Assembly: GCA_947649935.1 (NCBI GenBank) | Contig: CANSTR010000009.1 | Coordinates: 1 to 59,638, forward strand | DNA length: 59,638 nucleotides | Reading direction: 5' to 3' | Source: an uncultured Clostridia bacterium | GTDB taxonomy: Bacteria > Bacillota > Clostridia > TANB77 > CAG-508 | Shown here: positions 7,579 through 16,040 of the stretch, one piece after another | How the letters are laid out: the number at the start of each line of letters is the position of its first letter | Numbering within the stretch: the stretch's first letter is position 1 | Position numbers and translations under genes: made by a program | Notes under the pieces: generated by a model | Database searches by the model: none | What the model saw: only the letters and a program-made list of their open reading frames with translations | What the model was told of the DNA's origin: nothing

Positions 7579-7957
7579 CTTTTATCCCATCTTTGACATT
7601 TCTTCTGTTATTTATTACTATTTTGTCACATTTTGATAAAATCATATCATTTATTTAAAAAAAAGTAAATATTTTTTTAAAAACTTTTTTAGAATCTGTT
7701 ACTATTTAATGTTTTCTCATAATAAATTCTTTCAAATTTACTTATATTAATAATTACAAGCTTAAAACCTTCATAAGAATATTGCACATTTATAGTACCC
7801 AATATTGCTCGAAAGTATTAAAAATTTAAAACCATTAACTAGTAACCTTGACTTTAAGGTGCTTAAATATATTCAAATAAGAACACAAACAAGGAAGCCA
7901 CATAAATAAACATAGGCTTCCTTGTAAGTTTACTTAATTAAGTTGAATAAATCTCTC
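7579..7957. other. Non-coding AT-rich gap
   Basis: About 380 bases of AT-rich sequence between the surface-protein gene and the orphan basic protein. The only clear structure is the stem-loop at 7889-7925, and no other coding frame with a ribosome site was found. It must hold the surface-protein promoter, but no consensus boxes stand out. Confidence 0.6.
7889..7925 (-). terminator. Terminator of the orphan basic-protein gene
   Basis: A perfect 11-bp stem (7889-7899 with 7915-7925) lies 33 bases past the stop codon and is followed on the minus strand by a T-rich but broken tail. Confidence 0.7.
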
Positions 7958-8341
7958 TTACCCTCTTGGACGCCTTTTGGGCCTGCTTTCATTCAAAACA
8001 TTGAAAATACGCCGTCTTCTTTTCTTTGAAATAATCTCCATAAAAGTATGCACGGCATACTCTGGTTCTGGACCGTAAAAGTACTCCTTAGGGATAACTT
8101 GTACATAAAAAGTTCCACCAATTAACTTGGAACGTACAATGTATCCCCTTGCCACATCTTCTGGTAGTGTATTAAATTCTTTTCTTGTTGAAACCGCAAC
8201 CAGATATCCGTAAGGCGCTTTGGAATTTTCATTCCTTTTCTTGAAACTACACCAAGTATCTGTTTCTACAACAGCCCGAAAAGATTCTTGAGAGACTGGC
8301 TGTTGTTTATTTTTTTTCTTCATGTTCTTGCCTTTAGCCAT
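7958..8341 (-). CDS. Unknown basic protein with hairpins in its coding sequence
   Basis: The 127-residue protein is strongly basic, with a Lys-rich N-terminus (MAKGKNMKKKNK) and a tail rich in Arg and Lys (SKKRRRR, then RPKRRPRG). No family is recognised. The middle (TWCSFKKRNENSKAPYGYLV, GGTFYVQVIPKEYFYG) looks like a small beta domain. It has its own consensus promoter at 8372-8400, an AGGAGGTAAAGTT site and its own terminator, so it is monocistronic. The coding DNA contains several perfect inverted repeats, including a nested 57-base hairpin at 8091-8147. The charged ends suggest nucleic-acid binding, which is a guess. Confidence 0.7.
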   Translation of the reverse strand: MAKGKNMKKKNKQQPVSQESFRAVVETDTWCSFKKRNENSKAPYGYLVAVSTRKEFNTLPEDVARGYIVRSKLIGGTFYVQVIPKEYFYGPEPEYAVHTFMEIISKKRRRRIFNVLNESRPKRRPRG

Positions 8342-8371
8342 AACTTTACCTCCTATTTTCTTGATAGAAAT

Positions 8372-8400
8372 ATTATACCATATTATGTTTATTATGTCAA
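8372..8400 (-). promoter_or_regulatory. SigA-type promoter of the orphan basic-protein gene
   Basis: On the minus strand TTGACA (8400-8395) and TATAAT (8377-8372) are 17 bases apart, with ATGG just before the -10 box. Both boxes are perfect. Confidence 0.8.
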
Positions 8401-8437
8401 TACTGTTTTTAGCCTTTTCTCTCCAACAGAATCTTGC

Positions 8438-9724
8438 TTACTCATATCTCAAAGCATCAATTGGATTCATTTTAGCAGCTTTGCTTGCTGGATAATAACC
8501 GAAAAATACACCAACCGACATCGAAAATCCCAATGAAATCACAATTGCCGCAATCGATGGCTTGGCTGGATAGCCCAGCAAATTCGACAATCCCATTCCG
8601 CCACCTACGCCTAAAATAACGCCAAATATGCCACCAATCAAGCAGATAATCATTGCTTCCACAATAAACTGAACACGTATCGAACTATTTTTAGCACCCA
8701 GCGCTTTTCTGGTACCAATTTCGCGCGTTCTCTCCGTAATCGAAACCAGCATAATATTCATCACACCAATTCCGCCAACAAGTAGCGCAATTCCAGCAAT
8801 CACCGCAATGGCAATCGTAATGGTTGACAACATCTGTGTCAACATATCTACCATCGAACTCAAAGTCATCGCAGTTACTTCAAAATTTCTATTATTGCGG
8901 TAATACGGCTCGAAAAATTTTTGCAATTTTGCCGAAAATTCATCTGAATTCACACCAACCTTTGTCACAACTTGAAACGAAGAATAATTGTTTTCCAAAT
9001 GGTCAAAATTGTTCGCCGTCTTCAAAGGCATATACACTTCTGTTGGCATATCAAAACTCATTCCCATCATCGCATTTTGTTCATGTTTATAAACTCCTAC
9101 AATTGTAAAACTTCCCGCAGAATTGTTGCAATTAATTTCTATTTCGCTTCCTAAAGCTTTTTGCGCATCACCGTCAAACAAATCCTCCACCAATTTGTCT
9201 GCCACCAAAATCGCATTTTTACCTTCTGCAAAATCCGAAGCTGAAAGCATGGCGCCATGTAGCATTTCCAATTTGTTTGTCACAAAATATCCCGCGGAAA
9301 CGCCTGATACATTCACACTAGCACTTTTCTTTCCCACCGCAACAGACGTTTGTCCGATCGTGTGTTGCAAATTAATGGCATACACTTCATTTGGATATTT
9401 TTCGCACATGGCATCAATCATTTCAGTCGTTATGTAATCCTCTTCCTTTAATTCCTCACTTTTTTGCAATGTGCCATAAACCACGCCATCAATGCTACCA
9501 TTTTCATCTTCGTCACTTCTTGGCTCAAGCATGACATAGACATCATTCGCCCCCATTGACTGCATGTCTTCTGAAAGGGAAAGCGTCAAAGAATTTCCAA
9601 CTGTTATAATCGCAATCACAGAACCAATTCCGATGATAATGCCCAACATTGTCAAAAAGGCTCTTGTTTTATTCGAAAGTAATCCATTCACTGCCAAAAT
9701 AATATTCTCCCAAAGCAACATCAT
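8438..9724 (-). CDS. MacB-like ABC transporter permease
   Basis: The 428-residue protein has the MacB/FtsX layout: N-terminal membrane helix (TRAFLTMLGIIIGIGSVIAI), a large extracellular MacB core (about residues 45-290), then three C-terminal helices with SITERTREIGTRKALGAK and the PASKAAKMNPIDALRYE ending. It would form the membrane part of a tripartite exporter or mechanotransmission complex with the ATPase and adaptor upstream. Its ATG overlaps the ATPase stop by four bases (ATGA), so the two are translationally coupled. The gene itself is intact although the ATPase gene is frameshifted. Confidence 0.9.
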   Translation of the reverse strand: MMLLWENIILAVNGLLSNKTRAFLTMLGIIIGIGSVIAIITVGNSLTLSLSEDMQSMGANDVYVMLEPRSDEDENGSIDGVVYGTLQKSEELKEEDYITTEMIDAMCEKYPNEVYAINLQHTIGQTSVAVGKKSASVNVSGVSAGYFVTNKLEMLHGAMLSASDFAEGKNAILVADKLVEDLFDGDAQKALGSEIEINCNNSAGSFTIVGVYKHEQNAMMGMSFDMPTEVYMPLKTANNFDHLENNYSSFQVVTKVGVNSDEFSAKLQKFFEPYYRNNRNFEVTAMTLSSMVDMLTQMLSTITIAIAVIAGIALLVGGIGVMNIMLVSITERTREIGTRKALGAKNSSIRVQFIVEAMIICLIGGIFGVILGVGGGMGLSNLLGYPAKPSIAAIVISLGFSMSVGVFFGYYPASKAAKMNPIDALRYE

Positions 9725-10423
9725 GCTTTTCCACCTCCTTTGACACTATCTACAATATTTCCATCTCGAATTGAAATAATGCGGTCCGTTTCAGCAGCTA
9801 ACTCGTTCGAGTGCGTAATGAGCACAATTGTTTTCTTTTTCTCACGATTTAATTTATGAAACAAATCCATCACCAAACGACCTGTTTTCGAATCCAACGC
9901 ACCAGTTGGCTCGTCTGCCAGAATAATGGCTGGGTCATTCGCCATGGCTCTTGCAATCGCTACTCTTTGCTTTTGTCCACCAGACAACTCCTCTGGCAAA
10001 TGTTTCGCACGGTCTCCCATTTCCACTAATTCCAGCAATTCCTTCGCTCTTTGCTTCCTCGTGTGTTGGTTAACCCCTGCATAAAGCATTGGCAACTCAA
10101 CATTTTTCAAAGCATTCGTTTTCGAAATCAAATTGTAAGTTTGAAACACAAATCCAATTTTTTGATTTCGAATTTTGGAAAGTTCCGCATCGTCCGCATT
10201 TCCCACATCAATTCCATCCAGAATATAGGTTCCGCGAGGTTGGTCGGTCCAAAATTCCAATTGTATTCATCAACGTTGACTTTCCGGAACCGGATGGACC
10301 AACAATCGCCACAAATTCGCCATCTTCTACCTCCAACGAAATACCATGCAAAATTTCCAATTCATTCGGTTTCCCAATATAAAATTTCTTCACAATATTT
10401 TCTAATTTTATGATTGAACTCAT
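9721..10423 (-). pseudogene. ABC transporter ATPase, frameshifted after the Walker A motif
   Basis: The first part (10423 to about 10236) encodes [15 protein letters not shown] and the Walker [10 protein letters not shown], then runs into [11 protein letters not shown]. The rest continues in another frame with [12 protein letters not shown], the Q-loop GFVFQTYNL, the signature LSGGQKQRVAIARA, Walker B IILADEPTGALDS and the switch His THSNEL. Joined, they make a normal LolD/MacB-type ATPase of about 230 residues. The expected PTSGTYILDG is restored by removing one base near 10234-10236 (the TCGCGGAACC region of the coding strand), so this is a one-base insertion. It may be a true mutation or an assembly or sequencing error. 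The intact adaptor and permease on either side favour an error or a very recent event. Confidence 0.85.
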
Positions 10424-10435
10424 TTTCTATCCTTT

Positions 10436-11953
10436 CTATACACCGACATTTGGTCCTTCCATTTGAATTAAATCTTCAATTGCTGTTCCTGCGTCTTGTT
10501 TTGGCAAAACCACTTTCATTCCATCTTTCAATTCACTCGAAATCACTTCCACATAATACGTTCCTTCGATGCCAACTTGCACATTTAATTCTTGCGTTTC
10601 CGTTTCACTTCCTTCTTTCAAAATCTCAATATAGTTGGTTTCATCTTCTCTTTCTTGCACAGCCTCATACGGTACCGTCCAAACATTTTCCTTACTATTT
10701 AAAACAATGCTAATTTTCGCATTCATCCCCAAACGCAATCTCTCGTTTTGTTCATTCAAAGTAATTTTTATTTTATACGTTGCATTTGTGCTTGCAGAAG
10801 TTGTTCCTGTTGCGGTTGACAAAGCATTGGTTGTTGGACTAACTGCCACATAACTCACTTGTCCCTTTAACTCGGCGTCTTTTGTTGCATCTGTTTTGAT
10901 AAAAGCAGTCATACCTTGGGCGATGTCTGCAATATCATATTCCCCAATTTCTGCTTCCACAATAAATTCGTCGGTTCCGTCGATTGTCGCAATGGCACTT
11001 CCTCCGTACAAATCTCCCACTTTCACATTCACAGACGTTACCGTTCCTGCCACCGTAGAAGTCACAATTCCTTTCTCCAATTGCTCCTGATATGTCTGCA
11101 CTTGGCTATTTTGCGCAATACTGCTTGATTTTGCACTCAACTGCGCATTGCTCAAATTATCTTGCATTGCTGCCACATTGCTATCTGCTGCAAGCGTTGT
11201 CGTATTCAACGCCGCCAATGCTGCTTCATAAGCTGCTTTCAAAGTTCCCACAGAACCTTGCAATTCTTGCAGAGATGCTTGCAAAGTGGCAATCTCTGCG
11301 GTCAATGTTTCTTTTTTTGCTTGCAAAGCCTCCAATGTTTCTGTCAAAGTCTGAGCCTCTGGATTTGTTTCTGGTGCTGTTGCTAATGCACTTTGCGTTT
11401 GAGCAATCGTTGCGTCTAATGTCGCTAATTCAGCTTGTTTCCCGCTAATCGTAGCGTTGACAGAATTTAATTGATTTTGGACATTGTTGTATGCCTCCTG
11501 TGCAGATGCCACTTCTCTTTGCGCATTCACAATTTGCGCATCTCGGCTTTTTACCGCCTCGTTCAAACTTCTTTGCGCCGATTCAATTCCTAAATTCGAC
11601 TGCGCGTTCGAAACATTTGCCGTTGATTTTGCATCTGACAAATTATTTTTCACACTCGCCATATCAAATGTGCAAATCACATCTCCAACTGCGACTTTTT
11701 GTCCTTCTACCACATTGACTGTTGCCACTTCGGTTCCTGTTAAAGTTGAAACAATTTCTTTCGAATTGCTTGTCGTAATCGTTCCTGTGGCGCTCACACT
11801 TTTGGCAATCGTTCTTCTTTCAATTTCTTCTGTTTCCAAACCAGTTTCTTCTGTCATCTTGTTCGCAGTATTTTGGTTCATTCGTACAAAAACAATTAGT
11901 GCAATAATTACTATTATGATAATAACTCTTTTTTTGGTTAACTTCTTTTTCAC
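10436..11953 (-). CDS. MacA/HlyD-like membrane fusion protein
   Basis: This 505-residue periplasmic-adaptor homologue has a basic N-terminus and one membrane segment (VIIIIVIIALIVFV), a first lipoyl half (STLTGTEVATVNVVEGQKVAVGD), a long Gln/Ala-rich coiled coil (about residues 110-290), the second lipoyl half (GIVTSTVAGTVTSVNVKVGD), and a beta-barrel and membrane-proximal domain. It links the ABC permease to exported substrates at the cell surface. The start is a GTG preceded by GGAGGAAAATAA. It is the first gene of the adaptor-ATPase-permease operon. The substrate cannot be told; related systems export antimicrobial peptides. Confidence 0.88.
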   Translation of the reverse strand: MKKKLTKKRVIIIIVIIALIVFVRMNQNTANKMTEETGLETEEIERRTIAKSVSATGTITTSNSKEIVSTLTGTEVATVNVVEGQKVAVGDVICTFDMASVKNNLSDAKSTANVSNAQSNLGIESAQRSLNEAVKSRDAQIVNAQREVASAQEAYNNVQNQLNSVNATISGKQAELATLDATIAQTQSALATAPETNPEAQTLTETLEALQAKKETLTAEIATLQASLQELQGSVGTLKAAYEAALAALNTTTLAADSNVAAMQDNLSNAQLSAKSSSIAQNSQVQTYQEQLEKGIVTSTVAGTVTSVNVKVGDLYGGSAIATIDGTDEFIVEAEIGEYDIADIAQGMTAFIKTDATKDAELKGQVSYVAVSPTTNALSTATGTTSASTNATYKIKITLNEQNERLRLGMNAKISIVLNSKENVWTVPYEAVQEREDETNYIEILKEGSETETQELNVQVGIEGTYYVEVISSELKDGMKVVLPKQDAGTAIEDLIQMEGPNVGV

Positions 11954-12040
11954 TTATTTTCCTCCAATTTTATTTTTTCGATGTTTTACATTATATCACA
12001 CAATACGGCTATAATCAAGCCCAGAAATCTTAAGATTCTC

Positions 12041-12595
12041 TTAAATGTATTTTAGCACTTTACAAGGATTTCCTACTGCCACCACATTTGATGGAATATC
12101 TTTTGTGACAACACTTCCTGCCCCAATGACACTATTGCTCCCAATTTTTACGCCTGACAAAACCACCACATTTCCGCCAAACCAAACATTGTCCCCAACT
12201 TCAATTGGCTTCGCATATTCCAAGCCTTGATTTCTCGTTGGAAAATCCAACGGATGTCCTGCTGTATAAAAACCGCAATTTGGCCCCACAAAAACATTGT
12301 CACCAAATGTAACCTTGTTGCCATCTAATATTGTCAAATTGTGATTGGCATAAAAATTTTCTCCAATTTTGATATTATAACCATAGTCACACACAAACGG
12401 TTGCTCAATCAAAAAATTTGCTTTTGTTTTTCCTAAAATCTTCCTTAAAAATTCCCCTCTCTCCTTAATTTTAGAAGGTTTTAATTGGTTGTATTCATAG
12501 CACAAATCCTGCGCTTTCATTCTTTCTGCAATCAATTCTTCATTACAATTCGCATCATAAATCTCGCCCAACAACATTTTTTCTTTCTCCGTCAT
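12041..12595 (-). CDS. Maltose/galactoside O-acetyltransferase family protein
   Basis: The 184-residue protein belongs to the hexapeptide (left-handed beta-helix) acetyltransferases of the Maa/LacA type. It has the N-terminal Mac domain (EKEKMLLGEIYDANCNEELI, about residues 3-55), hexapeptide repeats (FGDNVFVGPNCGFYTAGHPLD with the catalytic His), and the closing IGAGSVVTKDIPSNVVAVGNPCKVLKYI. It transfers acetyl from acetyl-CoA to a sugar hydroxyl, probably for detoxification. The ATG eight bases after GGAGG is preferred to a GTG two codons earlier. It is downstream of the M23 gene's promoter region and transcribed away from it. Confidence 0.88.
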   Translation of the reverse strand: MTEKEKMLLGEIYDANCNEELIAERMKAQDLCYEYNQLKPSKIKERGEFLRKILGKTKANFLIEQPFVCDYGYNIKIGENFYANHNLTILDGNKVTFGDNVFVGPNCGFYTAGHPLDFPTRNQGLEYAKPIEVGDNVWFGGNVVVLSGVKIGSNSVIGAGSVVTKDIPSNVVAVGNPCKVLKYI

Positions 12596-12740
12596 TTTCA
12601 CTTCCTCCTTCTATTTATTATTACCAATTTTATTTTTTCATCATAACAAAAAAAGAAATTCAAATCAATGCATTTGAAAAAAATAGTTAAAACCCTGCTA
12701 ACATAATGATTTTATGATACGCTTTTATGGCATGATTCTC

Positions 12741-12758
12741 CATGCCTCCTATCAATTT
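12741..12758. other. Short hairpin in the divergent gap
   Basis: GGCATG and CATGCC arms (12741-12746 with 12753-12758 approximately) form a small stem in the AT-rich space between the acetyltransferase and M23 genes. Its function is not known and it could be a weak operator. Confidence 0.3.
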
Positions 12759-12830
12759 CAAAAATAATTATATAAATCCGACAAACTTGACTGAATATTC
12801 TAATCCTAATTTTGTACTGAAAATTTCATC

Positions 12831-12853
12831 ACCTCATATAATTTTATGAGGTG
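12831..12853 (+). promoter_or_regulatory. Hairpin occluding the ribosome site of the M23 gene
   Basis: CACCTCAT and ATGAGGTG pair perfectly around a short AT loop, so the GAGGTG ribosome site would be hidden in the mRNA. This could throttle translation. It is a structural observation only. Confidence 0.45.
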
Positions 12854-12859
12854 TTAAAA

Positions 12860-13903
12860 TTGTTTATTTTTTCTTTTCGATTGACTAAAAAATTATGGCT
12901 ATTTGGGCTATTTTTCATGATACTAATCATTTCTCTCACATCCATTTTTTGCTTTGCTTCCAATGATGACAAAACAGAAGATGATAAAAAAGATTTCATC
13001 AAATGGGTAGACTTTAACGTGCCTTGTGAAGCCCTCAAAGCGACTGCCAAGCTAGATATTGACTCACATAACAACCACGAAGAAATCACCTACAATTGGA
13101 TTGAACTTCTAGCTTATTTGGCTTGTAAAAATGGAAATAATTTTGATAATTTCAAAACAAGTGATTTAGATTCATTGCTTAACGAATTGCAGAATGGAAA
13201 AACAATAGCAGAATTAACGCAAAACATGAAATATTACGATTATTACTACAAAAGTTTCTCTGCTGTTTTACATGGTTTCATTGGAAACCACAGTGTCGAA
13301 ACTCCACTTTCTGACGGTTCTACACAATGGAAAAATAAATATGGCGTCAAAGCCTTTCTTCCCATTGCCAAAAATTATCAATTCAACCACTATGACGATT
13401 TTGGGAATTCTAGGTCCTATGGTTTCAAAAGAACCCATCTTGGAAATGACCTCATGGGAAGCATTGGTACGCCAATTGTCGCCGTCGAATCTGGCATCAT
13501 TGAAAATATTGGTTGGAATCAATATGGCGGCTGGCGAATTGGCATTCGAAGTTTTGATACCCAACGCTATTACTACTATGCCCATCTTCGAAAAGATCAT
13601 CCTTATGCACTCGGCATCCAGGAGGGCACCACTGTTAAAGCAGGCGATGTTATTGGATATCTTGGTATGACGGGATATAGCCGAAAGGAAAACGTGAATA
13701 ACGTCAATATTCCACATCTTCATTTTGGCATGCAACTCATTTTTGACGAATCCCAAGTCGACAGCCCTAATGAAATCTGGATTAATGTATACGAAATTAT
13801 TGAATTTTTAAAGCAAAATCGTTCCGAAGTTTTCAAGTCAAATCTTGATACAAAAGATTATTCTAGAAAATACGATTTTACTGAAAATCTCATCACAGAA
13901 TAG
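12860..13903 (+). CDS. M23 family metallopeptidase, membrane-anchored
   Basis: About 347 residues: a basic start, one membrane segment (LWLFGLFFMILIISLTSIFCFA), a helical region of about 140 residues, then a LytM/M23 endopeptidase domain. The domain shows HLGNDLMGSIGTPIVAVESG (the HxxxD zinc ligands), YYYYAHLRKD and the HLHFG motif. It probably cuts or binds peptidoglycan outside the cell. Membrane anchoring and domain order are also seen in SpoIIQ-like sporulation proteins, but that link is not shown. The start is uncertain: GAGGTG at 12848-12853 best fits a TTG at 12860, while a GTG lies at 12851. That site sits in the arm of a hairpin (CACCTCAT/ATGAGGTG). Confidence 0.85.
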   Translation: MFIFSFRLTKKLWLFGLFFMILIISLTSIFCFASNDDKTEDDKKDFIKWVDFNVPCEALKATAKLDIDSHNNHEEITYNWIELLAYLACKNGNNFDNFKTSDLDSLLNELQNGKTIAELTQNMKYYDYYYKSFSAVLHGFIGNHSVETPLSDGSTQWKNKYGVKAFLPIAKNYQFNHYDDFGNSRSYGFKRTHLGNDLMGSIGTPIVAVESGIIENIGWNQYGGWRIGIRSFDTQRYYYYAHLRKDHPYALGIQEGTTVKAGDVIGYLGMTGYSRKENVNNVNIPHLHFGMQLIFDESQVDSPNEIWINVYEIIEFLKQNRSEVFKSNLDTKDYSRKYDFTENLITE

Positions 13904-13929
13904 GCTAAAATATCACTTTTTGGAAATAC

Positions 13930-13958
13930 TTGACTTTTTGTAAAAAATGTGGTATAAT
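13930..13958 (+). promoter_or_regulatory. Promoter of the first tandem paralogue
   Basis: TTGACT (13930-13935) and TATAAT (13953-13958) are 17 bases apart with a TGTGG extension before the -10 box. Confidence 0.75.
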
Positions 13959-13991
13959 ATAATTGTACAAAAGTATAAGGAAGTGATTACA

Positions 13992-14933
13992 ATGGAAGAA
14001 ATTAAAAATGTAAAAGAAAAATTACAAAATGATACAAGAAGACGAAATGCTTATGAAAAGTACGAAAAATATGAAGTTATGCTATTTCAATATAATCGTT
14101 CAAAAGGAAATGGCATCAAATTAACCAGAAACTTAAAAGACCCTGTTAAATATGCAGCTAATATAGCCAAAAAATATAATTTCACAAGACAAGAATATGC
14201 CTTATTTTGCGAAAAAGTAGATAAATTATTAGAAGAAAATCCAGAAATAAACTTAAATGATCTTTCCTGCCAAAAAGGAAGAAAAGTGATTGGAGATATT
14301 ATTTCTGATGTTTCGCCTGAGCAAGATTTTAAAATAGCGGATTTGGAAAGTGTTGCAATTGCCAAATATTATGGCTTATGCGATGCCATTTATAACGCAC
14401 AAGGTAAAAATCTGACAGAAGTTACAAAAATTTTACAAGAAAAACAAATACCAATTCCTTTATTTGAGAGCAGTTGCAAAAAATTAGAAATTTACGAAAA
14501 AAATCATAGAAGAGAATTGTATGATAGACGCAGAAAAGAAAAATCGCAAGATATTATTCATGTTACAGCTGCAGCCTTGGAAATTGGTCCTGGCGAATCG
14601 GAAGATTCTTTACTGGCTTTCCAAAAAATACCAGGCGTTGCTTATGCAAATGATTTTGATAAAAGAATCAGGATACAGCCAACACAAGTCAGTAAAGCTG
14701 TTTTAGACAAAATTATAATGGATGACCGATTGACAGATGAGGAAAAAAAGCGCCTTATTGATGATGTCTATAATAAAGCAGCAGAAAAAGATAAATTTAC
14801 TCAAGCTGCTATCCATGACTGGGAACAAAAAGGCCGCTCTATAGAAGATTTGCCAAAAAGTTTTTTACAAAGACATGGAATTGTTATTCAAATGCCTCAA
14901 ACTGGTGTTGATGATGATAGAGAAATTGGATAA
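13992..14933 (+). CDS. Unknown protein, tandem paralogue 1
   Basis: The product has 313 residues from the ATG after AAGGAAGTGATTACA; an upstream in-frame ATG has no ribosome site. It is cytoplasmic, charged and mostly helical, with no recognised domain. It is about 75-80 percent identical by eye to the next gene over its whole length, including FQYNRSKGNGIKLTRNLKDP, KAVLDKIIMDDRLTDEEKKR and an identical C-terminal MPQTGVDDDREIG. The repeated Arg/Lys-rich HRRELYDRRRKEK stretch near residue 180 is notable. It has its own promoter and a terminator at about 14939-14967. Confidence 0.75.
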   Translation: MEEIKNVKEKLQNDTRRRNAYEKYEKYEVMLFQYNRSKGNGIKLTRNLKDPVKYAANIAKKYNFTRQEYALFCEKVDKLLEENPEINLNDLSCQKGRKVIGDIISDVSPEQDFKIADLESVAIAKYYGLCDAIYNAQGKNLTEVTKILQEKQIPIPLFESSCKKLEIYEKNHRRELYDRRRKEKSQDIIHVTAAALEIGPGESEDSLLAFQKIPGVAYANDFDKRIRIQPTQVSKAVLDKIIMDDRLTDEEKKRLIDDVYNKAAEKDKFTQAAIHDWEQKGRSIEDLPKSFLQRHGIVIQMPQTGVDDDREIG

Positions 14934-14939
14934 ATACAC

Positions 14940-14967
14940 AAAGACTGTCGTTACTGGCAGTCTTTTT
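14940..14967 (+). terminator. Terminator of tandem paralogue 1
   Basis: AGACTGTC and GGCAGTCT form an 8-bp stem (one G-U) followed by TTTTTTG. The second copy carries a matching hairpin. Confidence 0.8.
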
Positions 14968-15008
14968 TGTTTCAAAATGTCTTAAACTAGTGATTTTATG
15001 AAAAAGTC

Positions 15009-15037
15009 TTTACTTTTTGTCAACTATATGATAAAAT
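15009..15037 (+). promoter_or_regulatory. Promoter of the second tandem paralogue
   Basis: TTTACT (15009-15014) and TAAAAT (15032-15037) sit 17 bases apart at the positions matching the first copy's promoter. Both boxes have drifted from consensus, so this copy is probably expressed less. Confidence 0.55.
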
Positions 15038-15070
15038 ATAGTTATACAAAAGTATAAGGAAGTGATTACA

Positions 15071-16009
15071 ATGGAAGAAATTAAAGTAGAAGAAAATTTA
15101 AAAAATGATACAAGAAGACGAAATGCTTATGAAAACTACGAAAAATATGAAGTTATGCTATTTCAATATAATCGTTCAAAAGGAAATGGCATTAAATTAA
15201 CAAGAAATTTAAAAGACCCTGTTAAATATGCAGCTGATATAGCTAAGAAATATAATTTTACGAGACAAGAATATGCCTTATTTTGTGAAAAAGTAGATAA
15301 ATTATTAGAAGAAAACCCAGAAATAAATCTAAATGACCTCTCTTGCCGAGAAGGAAGAAAAGTGATTGGAGATATTATTTCTGATATTTCTCCTAATCAT
15401 AATTTTAAATCAACTGATTTGGATAGTGTTGCTATTGCTAAATATTACGGTTTATGCGAAGCTATTTATGAAGCTCAAAACAAAAGTCCAACAGAAGTTA
15501 TAAAAGTTTTACAAAATAAGCGTGTATCGATTCCTTTATTTGAGAATAGTTGTAAAAAAATAGAAGATTACGAAAAAAGTCATAGAAGAGAATTATATGA
15601 TCGATGTAGGAAAGAAAAATCACCTGATATTGTTCATATTACAGCGGGAGCCTTAGAAATTGGTCCTGGTGAAGCCGAAGAGTGTTTAGTTGCTTTTGAA
15701 AAAATAGAAGGCATTCCTTATGAAAATGATTTTGATAAAAGAATCAAGATAAGACCTGAACAAGTTAGTAAAGCTGTTTTAGATAAAATTATAATGGATG
15801 ATCGATTGACTGATGATGAGAAAAAACGCCTTATTGATGAACAATACAATAAAATAGAAGAAAAAAACAAATTTATTAAGGGTTCTATTCAAAAATGGAT
15901 AAACAGTGGCAGAAGCGTTGAAGATTTATCAAAAGATTTTATGGATAGAAATGGAATTGTGATAGACATGCCTCAAACTGGTGTTGATGATGATAGAGAA
16001 ATTGGATAA
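15071..16009 (+). CDS. Unknown protein, tandem paralogue 2
   Basis: The 312-residue product is the duplicate of the preceding gene, collinear from the leader (an 18-base ATACAAAAGTATAAGGAA match) through the ribosome site to the last residues. The copies differ most near residues 120-170 and 280-300, while the N-terminal 100 residues and the C-terminus are nearly unchanged, suggesting those ends matter most. No known domain is recognised. The start is the ATG after AAGGAAGTGATTACA. Its terminator hairpin at 16021-16040 also contains the stop codon of the convergent gene. Confidence 0.75.
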   Translation: MEEIKVEENLKNDTRRRNAYENYEKYEVMLFQYNRSKGNGIKLTRNLKDPVKYAADIAKKYNFTRQEYALFCEKVDKLLEENPEINLNDLSCREGRKVIGDIISDISPNHNFKSTDLDSVAIAKYYGLCEAIYEAQNKSPTEVIKVLQNKRVSIPLFENSCKKIEDYEKSHRRELYDRCRKEKSPDIVHITAGALEIGPGEAEECLVAFEKIEGIPYENDFDKRIKIRPEQVSKAVLDKIIMDDRLTDDEKKRLIDEQYNKIEEKNKFIKGSIQKWINSGRSVEDLSKDFMDRNGIVIDMPQTGVDDDREIG

Positions 16010-16020
16010 ATATACACAAA

Positions 16021-16040
16021 GACTGCCGTTACCGGCAGTC
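16021..16040. terminator. Terminator hairpin shared by convergent genes
   Basis: A perfect 8-bp stem (16021-16028 with 16033-16040) follows paralogue 2. Its four-base loop TTAC contains the minus-strand TAA stop codon of the convergent 16029 gene. Confidence 0.75.

Noticed and set aside
8824..9437. Several plus-strand frames across the permease gene
   Set aside because: They are antisense shadows of the MacB-like gene without ribosome sites.
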